DNA of 64,000 nucleotides from Rhodamnia argentea (GCF_020921035.1 NC_063160.1:3926501-3990500); one strand, 5' to 3'; shown: positions 23,801 to 36,330, counted from the stretch's first letter. Made by a program: numbers and translations. The notes: a model not told the origin generated them from the letters alone.

Positions 23801-24295
23801 ACCGCCCACTTTCCCCGACTGCTCAAAGACCCTCCTCCACTGACGCCGCCTAACCCACGCGCCGCTCGCTACGCCGCCCACCAATGCCACCACCAGCCAC
23901 CCCAAAACCCTATCCCCCGCCACTCCGAAAACCGCCCTCCTCAAGGCGAAGACGACCGACACGACAGCCGACGAGACGAGGCAGAGCAACTCGGCAGTCG
24001 AAAGAAAAGAATCGAAATCGAAATGATTCACACCCTCCCCGCGCACCGCGCCATCGGGCGGGTACGCTCCGACCCGGTAACCGCAGTTCTCGAAGGAGGT
24101 CGAAGGGTGGCGCGAATTGGGCGAATTCTTGTGCAAGACGAGGCAGAGCTGAGGAGTCGAGCAGGTCGAGAGGTGCCGAGAGTAGAACGGCGGCGAGAAA
24201 CTGGAGGGTTTGAGAGGGGAGGCCTTGGTTGAGTAGAGAGAGAGGTGCGAAACGGCGGCGCCTCGCCGTTGAGGCGGCGTCAAAGGGAGCGACAT
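17820..24295 (-). CDS. Predicted plastid two-TM, coiled-coil protein (unknown function)
   Basis: Three exons join in phase 0: 24295-23651, 18258-18148 and 18005-17820, giving 313 residues. The N-terminus is rich in Ser, Thr and basic residues with almost no acids for about 65 residues, as in chloroplast transit peptides. Two hydrophobic segments follow (about 101-119 and 130-148), then a heptad-like helical region (HLVERIEKLEEDLRSS, about 169-184) that continues through exon 2 (TASLAQKNSEATRALAMQED). The C-terminus is polar (SSSSAEEGLKQLE). I recognise the general type, a plastid envelope or thylakoid membrane protein, but not the family. The evidence for the exon chain is phase agreement plus continuation of the helix. 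The first intron is 5.4 kb; small exons inside it could have been missed. The start at 24295 is followed by MSLPLTPPQRRG. Confidence 0.7.
21741..21758. repeat. (CA)n microsatellite in intron
   Basis: About nine uninterrupted CA dinucleotides inside the long first intron of the plastid-protein gene. Confidence 0.9.
21892..21932. repeat. GGGACA hexamer array
   Basis: A run of AGAGAGAGGGAGGG is followed by about five GGGACA (CAGGGA) units. It is a short simple repeat within the same long intron. Confidence 0.85.
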
Positions 24296-24474
24296 GGGCT
24301 TGTCGAGAAGGGAAGCTCTTGAAGGGGGGGAGTGGGCGAGGTCAGGATTCTCCGGGGAGGAGAGGAGGACATGGGACTGCTAGCGACATGTATGGATGGG
24401 TGTGTGCGTAGTACTTCTTCTGCCGAAGAACGATGCTGTGAACACGCAGAATCAGACGATGGTTTTGGTCGCGC

Positions 24475-24495
24475 AGAGAGAGAGAGAGAGAGAGA
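24475..24495. repeat. (AG)n microsatellite upstream of plastid-protein gene
   Basis: About ten AG units, i.e. CT on the coding strand, sit roughly 180 bp upstream of the ATG at 24295. CT-rich 5' UTRs are common in plants, so this may lie in the leader or core promoter. Confidence 0.85.
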
Positions 24496-24974
24496 CAGGA
24501 TTCGGCGATGGATACGATGAAGTGGTGGGAAGTAGTGACTAGTGAGCGACTGCGCATGATAGCTTGAATCTCTTTTTTACAATTACAACAAAAATCCTTA
24601 AAACGTCACACGACACGTGATTGTAATTGAATCTAAAAAAATGTAGTTCGACCAAAAAAAAAATCTTAAAATTTATAAAACGCACAATCAAATTCCAAAA
24701 TTTTTAAATTTATGCGATCAAATTCCTTCGTTAAATAGACCGAAGAAAAATACTGACGTGACTTATTTTAATAATTTCTTTCTTATGTGGCCAATACCCT
24801 AAATGAACAAGTCCACGTCATCAAAACATACTGTTTTGGATCTTTTACTAATCCAACAACAAGTCCTCTCTTCCCTAAATTGAGACTCTAATAGTTTCCC
24901 TATTGCCCAATCGTTTCTTTTTCCCCAAATTGAAGTCTGAGCTCTAAATCAGAGTGCGTAAAGTTCATTGAAGA

Positions 24975-25625
24975 ATTGTCCAAAAACTTCTAAAGTTATT
25001 GTATTTTTGTCAATTCAATCTTGGACATTTTCAACTTTGCTACTTGAGTTCTAAACATTTTCATCGAATCAATTTTAGTAGGAATTCAACGACGTGGATG
25101 ACAATCATCCTATAAGGCATAATCGGTACTGACGTGGATAATTTTTAATAATATTTAATATTTTTGTGATTTTTTTTTTCTTTTTGTTTTCCTTTCTTCT
25201 TCCTTTTGCCTGTGGCGAGCCACTAGCCATGGCCGAGCGAGCTGGTCGCTAGGGCGAGAGTCATCGTCATTGCCCACGAGGCGAGGCCCGGTCAGTGAGG
25301 GGATCCAGCCGCCTAGCATTGGTCGGTGGTCGGCCGAGAGCACCAACAAAAAAGAAGAAGAAGGAAAAAAAAAAGCAAGAAAATAAAATCATTAAAGACA
25401 ATCGACAAAAATATTTTAATATTATTAAAAATTATACACGTCAACGCTGGCGTGCCGCGTAAGGCAACCAACGTCTACGTCAATAATTTTTTGTCAAAAT
25501 TAGCGGAATGGACTCAATTGACAAAATATAAAAAGATTTTGAGCTCAATTTACAAAATTGAAAAGTTAAGGATTGAATTAGCAAATGTGCAATAGATTTA
25601 GGACTTTTTAGATAATTTTTCCTAA
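24975..25625. mobile_element. Fold-back element, family A (copy 3)
   Basis: Left terminus AACTTCTAAAGTTATTGTAT and right terminus (reverse complement) AAGTCCTAAATCTATTGCAC match imperfectly as inverted repeats. The arms run about 200 bp each. The inner GC-rich core (25200-25340) has GGCGAGCC and GCCGAGCG words. The right arm contains ACGCTGGCGTGCCGCGTAAGG, a block conserved in the other family A copies. No gene is supported. Confidence 0.65.
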
Positions 25626-25639
25626 ATTTTGCTTTTTCG

Positions 25640-28600
25640 TCAATCGCGAGTCCATGCTAGTGTTTGCACCTCGGCGGCGGATTGAGCGGCATCGATGATG
25701 GAGACGGCGATGGCGGCTATCTCCGACCCTTTTTCCTCGATGTAGGTATCGCATCTCTGCTTCTTTAGAGACATCAAGGATGTTAGTTGCAAATTTACAA
25801 TATGCAGATTTGGCGTTGTGAAATCTTCTTTTGATATCCTATCGGTGTCCTTTTTAGAACATTTTGTTAAGGTTGTTCGTTGTACATACGTTTGCTTGTC
25901 ATTTTGTGCTCCAAAAAGAAGTGGAAATAAATCGAAGATGGTGATACGATGTTGTTTTTTTTTTTTATCAAAATGAATAACAATTCGTTCACTTTCTTGA
26001 AAAATAAGAAAGAAACGTCGCAATTCAATTACAAATCAAGATAAATTTCAAATAACTTCATAACAAAATAAACTCTACATAACAAAAAAAAATCAGTATA
26101 ATAGGTTATGGGTCACATTCCATATATTTCGTTGTGATTGTGAAATTCTCACAGCCTCGCAATGCTACCATCTTTGTCACCTCCTATCCTTGTGTTTTCA
26201 ACCCCGGGAGTCGGCTATCACCAGCGGCAACCATGATGTGTGTCCTTGTCTCTTTCCTCAAGGGCCACAGCTGCCGTAGATGGCGTCGCTCGCCCTAGGC
26301 CAGCGAATCCAGATCTAGGCTCAACGGCGCCGACACTCGACATGCCGAGCCCAAATCCGACGCATGTCCACAAGGACAGAGCGCAAAGCTTAATGATTTG
26401 GGGATCGATGCGCGGGGCTGCGCTTGGCGGTCGATGAACAATCGGGGGGGAAATTGGCCTCGAGGCTGAAAAAAGGCATATAACAAAACACACTCTACTA
26501 CTAAAAACACACTCTCATTCTTTAGGAACAGATCCGCCACCATAAACATTCGGCAGCCAAATAGTATCAACAACATCAATAAGTTAAAAGAGCACAGACC
26601 AAATACTTATAAGAAACTTCTAGATTTATATCTCAATCTCGTTCGGGAGGGTAGAACCCCCAAATCTAAATCGGGATAAGAGAGCGGGATAATCTCAAAA
26701 AGGTTAAGGAGCTACGTAACGAACATCTTCCTCGATGGCTGTTGGCTGGACAACCGACCGTATTAATCTCCACGTTTATTCAAGATCGTTTGCAAGAATT
26801 TATTCACGCAAACAAACTTCCCCGAAACAAAAATGAGCTACGAATCGGGAGTCAATTGAATTAAACCTAGGGTTACATTTTTTTTGTTTACGGATCAATT
26901 TAGCCCCAAATCCTCACCCAATGCCACGTTGCACTTCAAATTTTTTTTTTTTTTCATGAGAGACATGGTGGACTTAAAAAAACAATCATTAAAAAAGTCA
27001 TGCAACACATTTGCCTTAATATATTATCGGAGGCACTTAAATTATCGTTTTTTTTATTACTAACGTGGGACTCAAGTGATTATTCAAAAGTTTTTAATAC
27101 CGAAGTGAGCTCCGTATGATATTTTTTTAGAAAATATACAGGAGCTTCACCGGTCCAAAAGCTGTTTCGACCTTGAATCTTGGCTTTAAGCACCACTTTA
27201 CCCATTGACATTACTTATCATTGTAGCGTCATCCATGAAACTGTTATTTTCTTTTCAAAACTACATTCGTTGTACGAAACTTCCAACCGGCCCAAACACA
27301 AACTACCTAAATCACAAGTCAACCGCCGACAGTTCACTTCCTCTTCTCATGGTCGCTTGTTTTCCCCCCTCCTTTTTGTCGCCGGCCGCTCTCAACCTAT
27401 GGACATACAGCCCACCTCTCTCTTTCCGTCACGAGCGTGTGCGCGCAAGAATAGAAGAGAGAGAGAGAGAGAGTCGATCGACGGAGGCATTGGCGATTAG
27501 ACCGGAGCCAGAGGTGGTTGGACAATATCGATTGATAGAAATGTTAAACGTTTCAATAATTTTGAAATTTTGAAAGTATTCTTTTTGCAACGGATTGAAT
27601 AGAAATTATGATGGTCGTGAAATTTAATGTTATGTAATCAATATGTAATAGTTTTTTTAACGGTTTTTCGATTTGATGCAAGAATTGATAATGGAAAATG
27701 GCTCTCTCTTTCCTTTATCTGCAAATAGCTACTCTGAACATAATTGAAAAGCGACGAACAAAAACATGAAAAAATTTCTCGTTCCATTTTTTCTTTCCTT
27801 TCTTTGTTGGGTGGTACATAGAATTTAGTTGTTCCTAATCTTTTTATTATTTTGTGTAGAGTAAAGAAGAAGTCTATTATATCTTGGGAGAATAGCCGCT
27901 TGAGCCTATAGCACCAAGTTTCATTCTTCAAGAGGCGAAAATGTCTTTAAGGACAGTGCTTGCATACGTCATACTATTAATCTTATTCTCATCTTTTTCA
28001 ACAGACTTCCAACGTTTCTCATTTTCACTATCTCTAAATTTTTTTAACAAGAAAATGATTAGATTTTGGGGTGGCAAGGCTTTTAGGAACCAGTTACTAG
28101 GATTAAGGACAAAAAATATGAACTAAGAGCAATAGTCTTTTCACTTGTAGGAGCTGCAATGCTGAAAGGGTGAAAATAGTCATGGATCGAAAGCTTACAC
28201 ATGCTTTTAGTAATTTTTTCTTTCTCACTCATCCTGACATGGAAGCACATAAAACTATCCTCCTAAGCCCTCTGGGTAGGCTACTCCTTTAGGTTTTTTG
28301 CTCGCACCTTATTCGATTCGCGAGATTACTGCCTAGTGAGGTATCTCAATGGTCAAGGTTCCTTTATTTGAGGTGGCCCTCCTCACCATTAAAAAGGAAA
28401 CGAAACACATGATTTTCTATTGGTTCTCGTTCAATGTTGAACGGAACATATTCATTGGCTTGGAACCAATACATTTCCATTCTGAACTAGACTTTAATAA
28501 TCCTAACGACATGTCATTTATCCTAATCATGATCGTCATCATATTTAAATATCGGATTATTGAAACGTAGTACTATCCAAGAGCACGTGTCCGCATCGAC

Positions 28601-28980
28601 CCTATATTGGAAATATCTCCAAGATCGTGTGTATAAACTTAGAATACCAGAACGATCAGGTTTAAACACACATCTTGACCATTTGGGATATAAACGAAAG
28701 CACATACCTCGACCATAGCTAAACATTAGATCCACGCAACCTTCAAACTCAGCAATGTCTTCTCTACCATGGAGGCCTATTGTCTACAATCTTTGTGGAT
28801 GGGCTTGGCCCAGTGGCCTAAAATTAAAGGAGCCCAGCTTGATTGAGCCCTACGATTTCTTTTATGAGCGGCGAGGCTGTTCTCTTTTTACATTTTGTGC
28901 ATAGGGATTGTACTAGAATCGATCATTGCTCTTATGAAAATCGTTGCCATCAAAGAAAGTGGAACAATTTGGTTGTGACT
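25640..28980. other. Gene-poor intergenic region
   Basis: AT-rich sequence with poly-T and poly-A runs. Scattered ORFs of 60-127 codons in all frames lack domains, start context or splice partners. A GA-rich microsatellite lies at 27456-27473. I see no gene that I can support. Confidence 0.45.
27456..27473. repeat. (AG)n microsatellite
   Basis: Nine AG units in intergenic DNA. Confidence 0.85.
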
Positions 28981-29019
28981 TCTTCTTTATGTTCCTTCCG
29001 CCTACTACCAAAAGCCTAG

Positions 29020-29553
29020 GAAAAAAAGTGCGAAAAAAACATAAATCTATTACATTAATACCAATTCAATCCTAAAATTGTGCCAATTTAATCCTAAACC
29101 TCTTGTAGTTGTGCCAATTCAATCCATCCGTCAATTTTGGCCGGAAATCACTAACGTAGACGCTTGTCGTCCTACATAATATTGCCGGCGTTCACATGGA
29201 TATTTTTTATTTCTAATTTTCTTCTTTTCTTTACTCTTATTTTTTTGTATTAATAGCGAACCCTCGTTTGTGGCCAGTAGGGTCGAAAGAAAAGAAAAAT
29301 ATAAAGCGAAAAAAATTATTAGACTAAAAAATATACTAACAAATTATTTTAAAAAATTTCCATGTCAACGCCAGCACAAGCCGTGCCACGTAAAACGATC
29401 GGCGTCCATATGAACGATTTCCAACTAAAATTAATCAGATGAACTCCATTGAAACAAAGACAAAATGTTTAAAACTAAATTGACATAATTAAAAGGTTTA
29501 ACATTGAATTGGCACCAATACAATAGATTTATGCCTTTTTCATAATTTTTCTC
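29020..29553. mobile_element. Fold-back element, family A (copy 4), 10-bp TSD
   Basis: The left arm reads CATAAATCTATTACATTAAT; the reverse complement of the right arm reads CATAAATCTATTGTATTGGT. The left arm holds three tandem units of about 33 bp containing CCAATTCAATCC (29062-29130). The core is small and only partly GC-rich. The 10-mers AAAAGCCTAG (29010-29019) and AAAAGCTTAG (29554-29563) flank it with one mismatch. Confidence 0.75.
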
Positions 29554-29979
29554 AAAAGCTTAGTTACCATTAAGATTGGTCCTTGAAACCTGAAGAGAAT
29601 GGTCTGTTGTGGATTGGAACGTTCGGTACAGAGGAAGTGGATCAACATAGTAATACTATCATCAACTAACATTATGGGACCTAAATTTCTGATCTTGCAT
29701 AGAAACTGAATTGCAGTGAGACCCCAAAAAGGTTAGGTGCATAGTTCAGTTCCACCCAGGCTCCAGTTTGGGTGCAGTCAGCTTCAATGGTGGCTTGCTC
29801 AGCAATTTCCCCTAAGAAGGTCACTAGTTTCTAGAAGAGTGCAGAGAAACAGCAAGAAGATCTTGGTCCTGTGTGATCAGCTACTTAACTTCATCACAAA
29901 CCCAAGAACCACAGTTGGAGAAGTGCACCGCATTCACATGTGGCAGGACAACCATGGAAAAACTGAAAAGATGAAGCGA

Positions 29980-30262
29980 CTAAGGAGACAAAGAAAGCTT
30001 CATTCCAAGGTCTAAAACCATTGGCAAAATTAAAGACTTAAAGAGCCCATTGCAGGCAAAGCTATGGAAAAATTTGATCTGAACTTCCCCAGACAAAAGC
30101 TTGGAAACACGCAGAGAATCACGTATTCGAACAGGGTCAATGTCAAATGTGCTTGCTGACCAACTCACATAATCCGATTCATCCATGCACTGCAAGTCTG
30201 CAATTCTGTTTAAAAGTGCTATTTGCGCTGCAGGCGAATTAACTCCCCTTTGTTCTTTTCTT
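29980..30262 (-). pseudogene. Exon-like ORF of unknown gene (possible gene fragment)
   Basis: On the minus strand a good acceptor (CTTTGCTCTTAG, ending at 30263) opens a frame of about 94 codons that ends at 29980. The peptide has a strongly coding look: SPAAQIALLNRIADLQ, then MDESDYVSWSAS, then DPVRIRDSLRVSKLLSGE. I do not recognise the family. No other exon of the same gene is visible nearby, because the SNF12 stop lies only about 240 bp upstream. It could be a truncated gene, a captured exon, or the last exon of an overlapping transcript. It could also be chance, though the composition argues against that. Confidence 0.35.
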
Positions 30263-30502
30263 CTAAGAGCAAAGATTACATTACAAGTTGCTCAGGACAA
30301 AATCATTGTTTGTCTAAATACTAATCCGGGAAATTCATGAATCAAGGTGCAACAGCAAAGCAAAAACACAAGGCAATGCCTTCTCCAATATATAGAATCA
30401 TCCCTATCTGGCACGTTGCAGTCCACATAATCTCCCTCTCTCTCTCTCGACAGGTCTCAGCTACTTCATTGATACATCAAGACAAGAAAAATCCTATTTC
30501 GT

Positions 30503-32901
30503 TCAGCTGCTTCCAGGAGTGTCAGTTACAGCAGACTTGCGGTTCAAATAACGAATGACAGCATCCTCAACCCTGTAATTTCAACCCAAAAAAAAAGATT
30601 AAGGCAAAATTCTAATGAAACAAGAAAGTCTCTTCGGCAATACATTGTCTACAACATGACTAGTTAGAATCACATCACAGACGAAAAAGATTAAGACAGG
30701 AATGACCAGCTAAAAAGTATGATATGAGACATTCAGCAAACCCATTAAAAGCAGAACCCGGTTCACAGAGTTTGAAAAAAAAAAAAGGGTTTCCATGCTA
30801 ATTATCTGGCAAGTAATGGAACTGAACTCCTTACAGGATGACAAATATTGTGAACAATCAACATTGACAGTGTTTCAAAGAAGTCATGAGTGTGATAATG
30901 AACAACAATAGTCCATCATTGACATGTAAGGAATATCCCGAATAGTGATTGGATTTACCCGACATTTTCTCATCAATTCGACATGATCACAAAGCACATT
31001 GGGCATAATGAATTTTCAGAACAATCACCATCTAGAGGAGAAAAGATCCGACGAAAATCCAAGACAAAACATCAGACAAGTTAGTCCATTGATCAGGTTT
31101 CACAGCAAAGTTTGCAATATTTACGACACTTATTCCTTGACTTCAACCATGTGACGTTATTAATGAGCAATTCATAAATTTTGGCATGAAATTAAAAAGC
31201 AGGTGTTGCTTGATCAAACAGGGCATTCGTGCAAAATACCACGGAATATCCAGCTTCATTTTCTAGAGAAAAAATTAGCTTCTCATTCAAAATGCACTAT
31301 AAAGTACTTCTATCTATCTGTCTGTATTTCACTGTACTCCATATCACCCCTATAGTGCATATGTACATAATGGACAAGAAAAGTAAATGGACTCACCAAG
31401 ATTGGTTATAGAAGTCAGGATGATGTTCTTTGTCCATGATATGGCTCACATCTCCTGCCGCAAGCTTCAAGTCTCTGCTTTGAGAAGCAATTAACGCATT
31501 GATGAATTCTGCTGGTGACTGACTGAACCCAAGAAAGAATGAACTTCTCCGCTGATGCCTATGGATCTCTTTTATTGTGGAAATGATCTTCTCGTCACAA
31601 GAATCAATCTCTTGATGCTTCTTGATGTTAGCCAAAAATGCAGACATTTCCTTGTCCAATGGGATAGGCAAATCCATCATCACGTCACAACAAGTAGTTC
31701 CGGCAGGAGAACTACCAGAAAGCTTGATCCTGTGCTCCAAGTGAATGGGTTGTGGAGGAGTCAAGTGTTGTGACAACTTTTGCGGAACCATGACAAACTT
31801 CATCTTCTCGTCTCCAAATACCTTTTGAAGTGGCGGATCACACATGAAGAAGGATGGATCTCCTGAGCTCTGCAGGTTCCTGGTCTTAACATAGTGCCAA
31901 ATTGCTTCCAAAACTCTAGGCCGAGTAGCTACCTCAAGACCAACAACATCTGATAAAGCAGGTGAAAGCTTGAACTTTTCAGGCACGTAGTTCATGTCTA
32001 ATCTTATATGTACGGTGAATTCCTTGTCCCCATTTCTTTTGATCTCAAATCCCTCATGCAGAGAAGGAGACCGCTCACTATCCCATAAGATTACATGGTT
32101 ATCTGGATAGAGACTTTGGTCCAAGTAAATGGTAATTTTCTTGAAGAAAGACGAAAATTTGGGGTGCGAAAGACCTGCCTTCTGAATCTTTCCACCCACA
32201 ACAGGATCTTTACCATCTTCTAATATCCTTCCAATAATCTTAAGTGACCATGATGGTGGCTCTACATCTGTATTTTCGGAATTTGTTGGAGTTTGATTCG
32301 AAAATGTGTTGAAAACATATATCCTAAGCGTTTTCTGGAAGCGGGAAGGGTTCCTAAGTGCCTCTTGAATCTCAATCTTCTTCCTTGACAAAAGGGCATC
32401 CACTCTTGCCTCATATTCAAGCAACTGAGTGTAGATGGCAGATTCAGGCAACAGTGCAGCTACCTTACCGGGCAGTTGGTTCTCAGGAAGCTTCCTCTTC
32501 TTCCTAGGACCGGCCGGAGTTAACTCCATCGTTTTCAACAGCGAAGCAGCGGCGAGATTGGACGACCCTGGGGGCCGAGAAGGCGGCTTCTGATTAGCGC
32601 GCTTACCGCTTCCAGTACCAGGCGTAGGAACAGACGGTGAAGATGCATTGGCGTTGCTAACACCAGCATTACCGGCATTGTGATTATGAAACTGAGCTTG
32701 CAATCTGGCATGGGGGGATTGCACTTGCACATGCCCCTGAGCAAGTACACGAGCTTGGGGCTCGGACAACTTGAAGTGGCCGGGAAAATGAGACCCGCCA
32801 TGCGTTTGAGGTTGCGACTGTGGACGGAGATGGGCTGGTTGCTGGTGGACTACCCCAGAATTCCCAAATACAGTACTTTTAATCCCACTATTGCTATTCA
32901 T
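30503..32901 (-). CDS. CHC1: SWI/SNF complex subunit SNF12 / BAF60 (CHC1, SWP73-like)
   Basis: Two coding exons, 32901-31397 and 30572-30503, join in phase 2 and give 524 residues, close to Arabidopsis CHC1/SWP73B. The first 130 residues are Gln/His/Pro-rich with a basic patch KKRKLPE. A helical region follows ([19 protein letters not shown], about 157-175). The SWIB/MDM2-like domain is near residues 310-385 ([20 protein letters not shown] ... [10 protein letters not shown]). The C-terminal half continues with the helical segment seen in BAF60s. The protein is an accessory subunit of SWI/SNF chromatin remodellers and links the ATPase to transcription factors. Exon 1 reads through the donor to a TGA that is not the real stop; the last exon adds [16 protein letters not shown] plausible 5' UTR intron (donor at 33237, acceptor at 32946) fits the gene's leader. 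Confidence 0.95.
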
Positions 32902-32945
32902 TGAGTGACCTTATTTCTATTCCACAGCACTAAGTGCTAATGATT

Positions 32946-33237
32946 CTGTAGAATACAAGCCTTATTCACTATTCAAGTTGAGGCATGATCAAGGGTCGCA
33001 TAAATCTTACGATTTTGCATTCAGCTACGCAATCTTTAGGATCCCTGACACATCATTGAGAACAAAAACCCTACGCCCCGACGATTTCTCACCCAAAACA
33101 ATCGAGAGAAACCTGGAAATCACTTTCAAGATTGAATTTTTCCTAGATTTCACAGAAGATCTCCGGACAAATTGTAGCTTTCAACGATTTGGAAAAGTTA
33201 AATAAGGGATTGAGAGAACTCGGGAGCGGAGACATAC
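32946..33237 (-). other. Probable 5' UTR intron of SNF12
   Basis: On the minus strand a GTATGT donor follows CTAGC at 33237-33232, and a TTGTATTCTACAG acceptor ends at 32946, 45 nt before the ATG. This is a suggestion from splice consensus only. Confidence 0.4.
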
Positions 33238-33479
33238 GCTAGTCGCAGGTCGGAGAGGCCCTCGCTCGGAACAAGCTTCACAACCGCAACTCCCATCTCA
33301 TTCTCAGGCAGGCCACGCAGACGCTCTCTCTCTGCTATGGTTTCTCGCCGGAGGTACAGTCGCAGGCGCGGCCCGGGGAGAGAGCTTGACGTACCGCGGC
33401 AATTTTCCGAGCACCTTTCCCTGTGAAAATCCCACCTGTCAAAGGTTGATTTCATAGTCCGACCAAAACAAAAAAAGAT

Positions 33480-35224
33480 TTATTTCATAGGATAAGTCAA
33501 TAAAAATCCCTCTTTTTTTTTTCTCCTCAACTTTCCTATTCAAACATTAATGTGTTAATCCTATAATTGCATTAACAATTAAAATAATCACATCTGAAAT
33601 AACATCGACAATATTAATAATAAATAATAATATAATAATGTTACTGTTATTATTATAACTACTTTCATAAGATACAAATCTGTGTATTACAAAAGTTTTT
33701 GAAGTATAGCCGTACATGTCGGTAACAATTCTACGATAATATTATAGATTTTCGTCATATTAATAGCTACGTACAGCTATATATATACCATTCGACAAAA
33801 AAAAAAAATGATGTACTTGTGCTTCCAACGTGATGCTACTCAACACATATGTAATAATTTCACGTAAAATTTTATAAAAACATTAAAATGTTAAATCATA
33901 AATAACCTTTAAAAATGCTTAGAACAAATAAAAATGCGTAAATAAAAAAATTCATACTTTTATGTTTTTTTTTTGTTTGAAAATATTATATGCTATGCGA
34001 GAAGGGCGCCGCTTATTCAATAACATTATCTTTTTTTAATCTTGCGAACAAAAAAAATTCTCAATATGCTAGATTTTTAAAAGATGCTCAACACGCGGCT
34101 TATTGAAATTTACAAGTTACTCATGAAACAGTCAATGAACTATTTTCATGAAAAAATCACTACCGTCTAACTTGATACGAGTTTGACAAAAATGCCTTTT
34201 GGAACGGACTTTCAATTGGGTTAAGGTAAACTATGGATCCTCATGTCATGTTGAAAATCATAATGCGAATACAAATTTGCCATTTTTATGTCAAAATCAA
34301 GTCCTGTTCTCGGTCCGGGTACCAAGACATGCCGCTATTAATGCCATGTCCACGATTGGTTAGTATTATAGTTACAAAATGGACTTTGCTAACATAATAT
34401 TTTTTTGATGACGGTGAAAATAACAGCGTGTTGTGGATCACAAATTCTTTATAGAGTAGGCCTCGAAATATTTTTTATTTTTATTTTTTTGGTTCACAAT
34501 ATGATGTTATGTCATTTTCTAAGTAGATAAAAGACCGCCACATGAAAATATTCTTTTTGAAATAACTACGTGAAAATAAGAAAACAATTCATGGTGGAGG
34601 GAAAAACACAAGGGAGATGGTGGAGCAAGTGAAGAGCCAAAAGAGCAAACGTGAAGATAACTTTCGTGCGGCTTTTGTATATATTGCAACCTATGTCCTC
34701 GATCTTTTCAGAATGCTTCCGAGTTATTTTGGGCGTCCCTGAAGATCTTTGCAAAAATTCTTTAAGCTTGATTAGTCCCGTACCCAGCTTTCGAATTAAA
34801 TCAGTACGTATGAATGAGTTAGGTTGGATTGAGAGCGCTCTATTCCGAAGAGCTTAGCCGCGTGCACGAGAGATATTCAGAAAACCCGATTTTGTTCGTG
34901 TCCGGTCTTAGGAAATTGAGTCCCTAGAGAAGAGAAGACCGAACCCAAAATTCCGAGCATTCCTTGCTGGTGTTCTTTCTGTTTCGATGCAAATGAAGGT
35001 GAACGCCTTGGTAAACAAAAGAGACCGAACGAGATTGAAATAAAGCGGTGTTTCGCATGTAACTCTCGGATCAAGATAAGAGCGTGCGTAACGGGCATGC
35101 ATCCATCTCTTGTGGACAACCACTCGAACGTCGACACACGCCGCAGCACGATCCTCGAGCTCGGACCAATGGCCGAACCATGACGGTTGGTGTGTACTCA
35201 TGGCCCTTAGGCCCCTCAAGGAAA
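33480..35224. other. AT-rich intergenic DNA, no gene seen
   Basis: Long stretches with TAATAATAATAT-like sequence and poly-A runs. Short ORFs at 34566-35288 have no domains. Confidence 0.45.
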
Positions 35225-35450
35225 AAATAAAAATAAAAGAGAAGGAAAAGAAAATTACAAAAATTACAAAAATGCAGGAACTTATCATAATATTATTATT
35301 TAAATGTCCACGTTAGTGCTAGCCACATCACGTAAGACAGTTGGTATCAATATTGGCCGGATTAACTGAATTTGCACAAATATAAAAGATTTAGGACTGG
35401 ATTTTTACGATTTCAATAGATTTATGAATTTTTCGATAATTTTTCCCCTC
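35225..35450. mobile_element. Family A fold-back, right arm only (copy 5)
   Basis: The conserved arm blocks GTCCACGTTAGTGCTAGCCA, GGCCGGATTAACTGAATTTG and AAAGATTTAGGACTGG are present in the usual order. The GC-rich core and the left arm are missing or unrecognisable, so this is a truncated copy. Confidence 0.5.
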
Positions 35451-35899
35451 TCTGTTGTAGGCCATACCAGGAAATGTCAGCAGCGCCTGGTGTCAAGAAA
35501 TGATAAGTTGACGTAGCAAATTAGAATCGATATGGCATTAGTATAACAATTCAATATGGCATTAGTGTACGCTCCGCACAGTATACAAATTAGCGAAAAT
35601 AATCATACATAAACAAATTGAGGAAATGATCACAAAATGAAGACTATAGCAGCATATCAACCGAAATGAAAGGGAATGGATTCGATACAAACAAATACCG
35701 AGGCATGTGCTAGGCACGGTTTCCTTAAAACAGATTCGCCCCCTCCGGTGTGTGCTTGAGGTCTCGTGAACGTCTGTTTCCCAGGATACAACGGTTGGCG
35801 ACAAAGAAGGCAGCACAACCCTTCAAAGCTATCGGCGAACTTGAACCAAACGAGAGCGAACACTTTCACAAAAAGTAGCGTTGGAATGCAAAGAAATCT

Positions 35900-36330
35900 T
35901 TTGCAACGGCCGATTAACTCTGCCGTTGTAACAACAGAATTAATTCATCATTAACCCGCTAATGAGTTATAACCGCCGCCGTTATATTATTGATTTAATA
36001 ACGGCAATGCCATTAATCTGCTGTTACAATATCAATTTCGGACAACCGTTACAAAAAAAAATGTAACCATTTGAGTTGGAAACCATCTTTCGGTCTTGCG
36101 CTCGCGCCCAAGTTTCAGCTCGTTGGGCCTCCGTCGGGGCCTGGGATTTGCACCCCTGCGCCTGTGCGCGAGGCATAGTACTTGTGTTGTGATAGTTACC
36201 ACTCAAAAGGAGGGTAACTATCTATAAAGTACTATAAGGCCTTCTTTCTTTTCAATGTGGGACTAGTGTTTTCCCACTTCCCACTTCCAACTCAAGGGTG
36301 TTCTTTGAGCATCAATTTATCATTCATCCA
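35900..36330. repeat. Possible LTR-type fragment
   Basis: Contains CAATGTGGGACTAGTG followed by CCCACTTCCCACTTCC (36255-36290), a phrase common in short plant LTRs and similar in style to CTAAGTCCCACATTAAA at 40411-40427. No paired LTR was found. Confidence 0.3.

Noticed and set aside
26218-26579. ORFs on both strands near 26.2-26.6 kb
   Set aside because: GC-rich patch gives open frames in several phases, with no domain, splice site or start context favouring any one.
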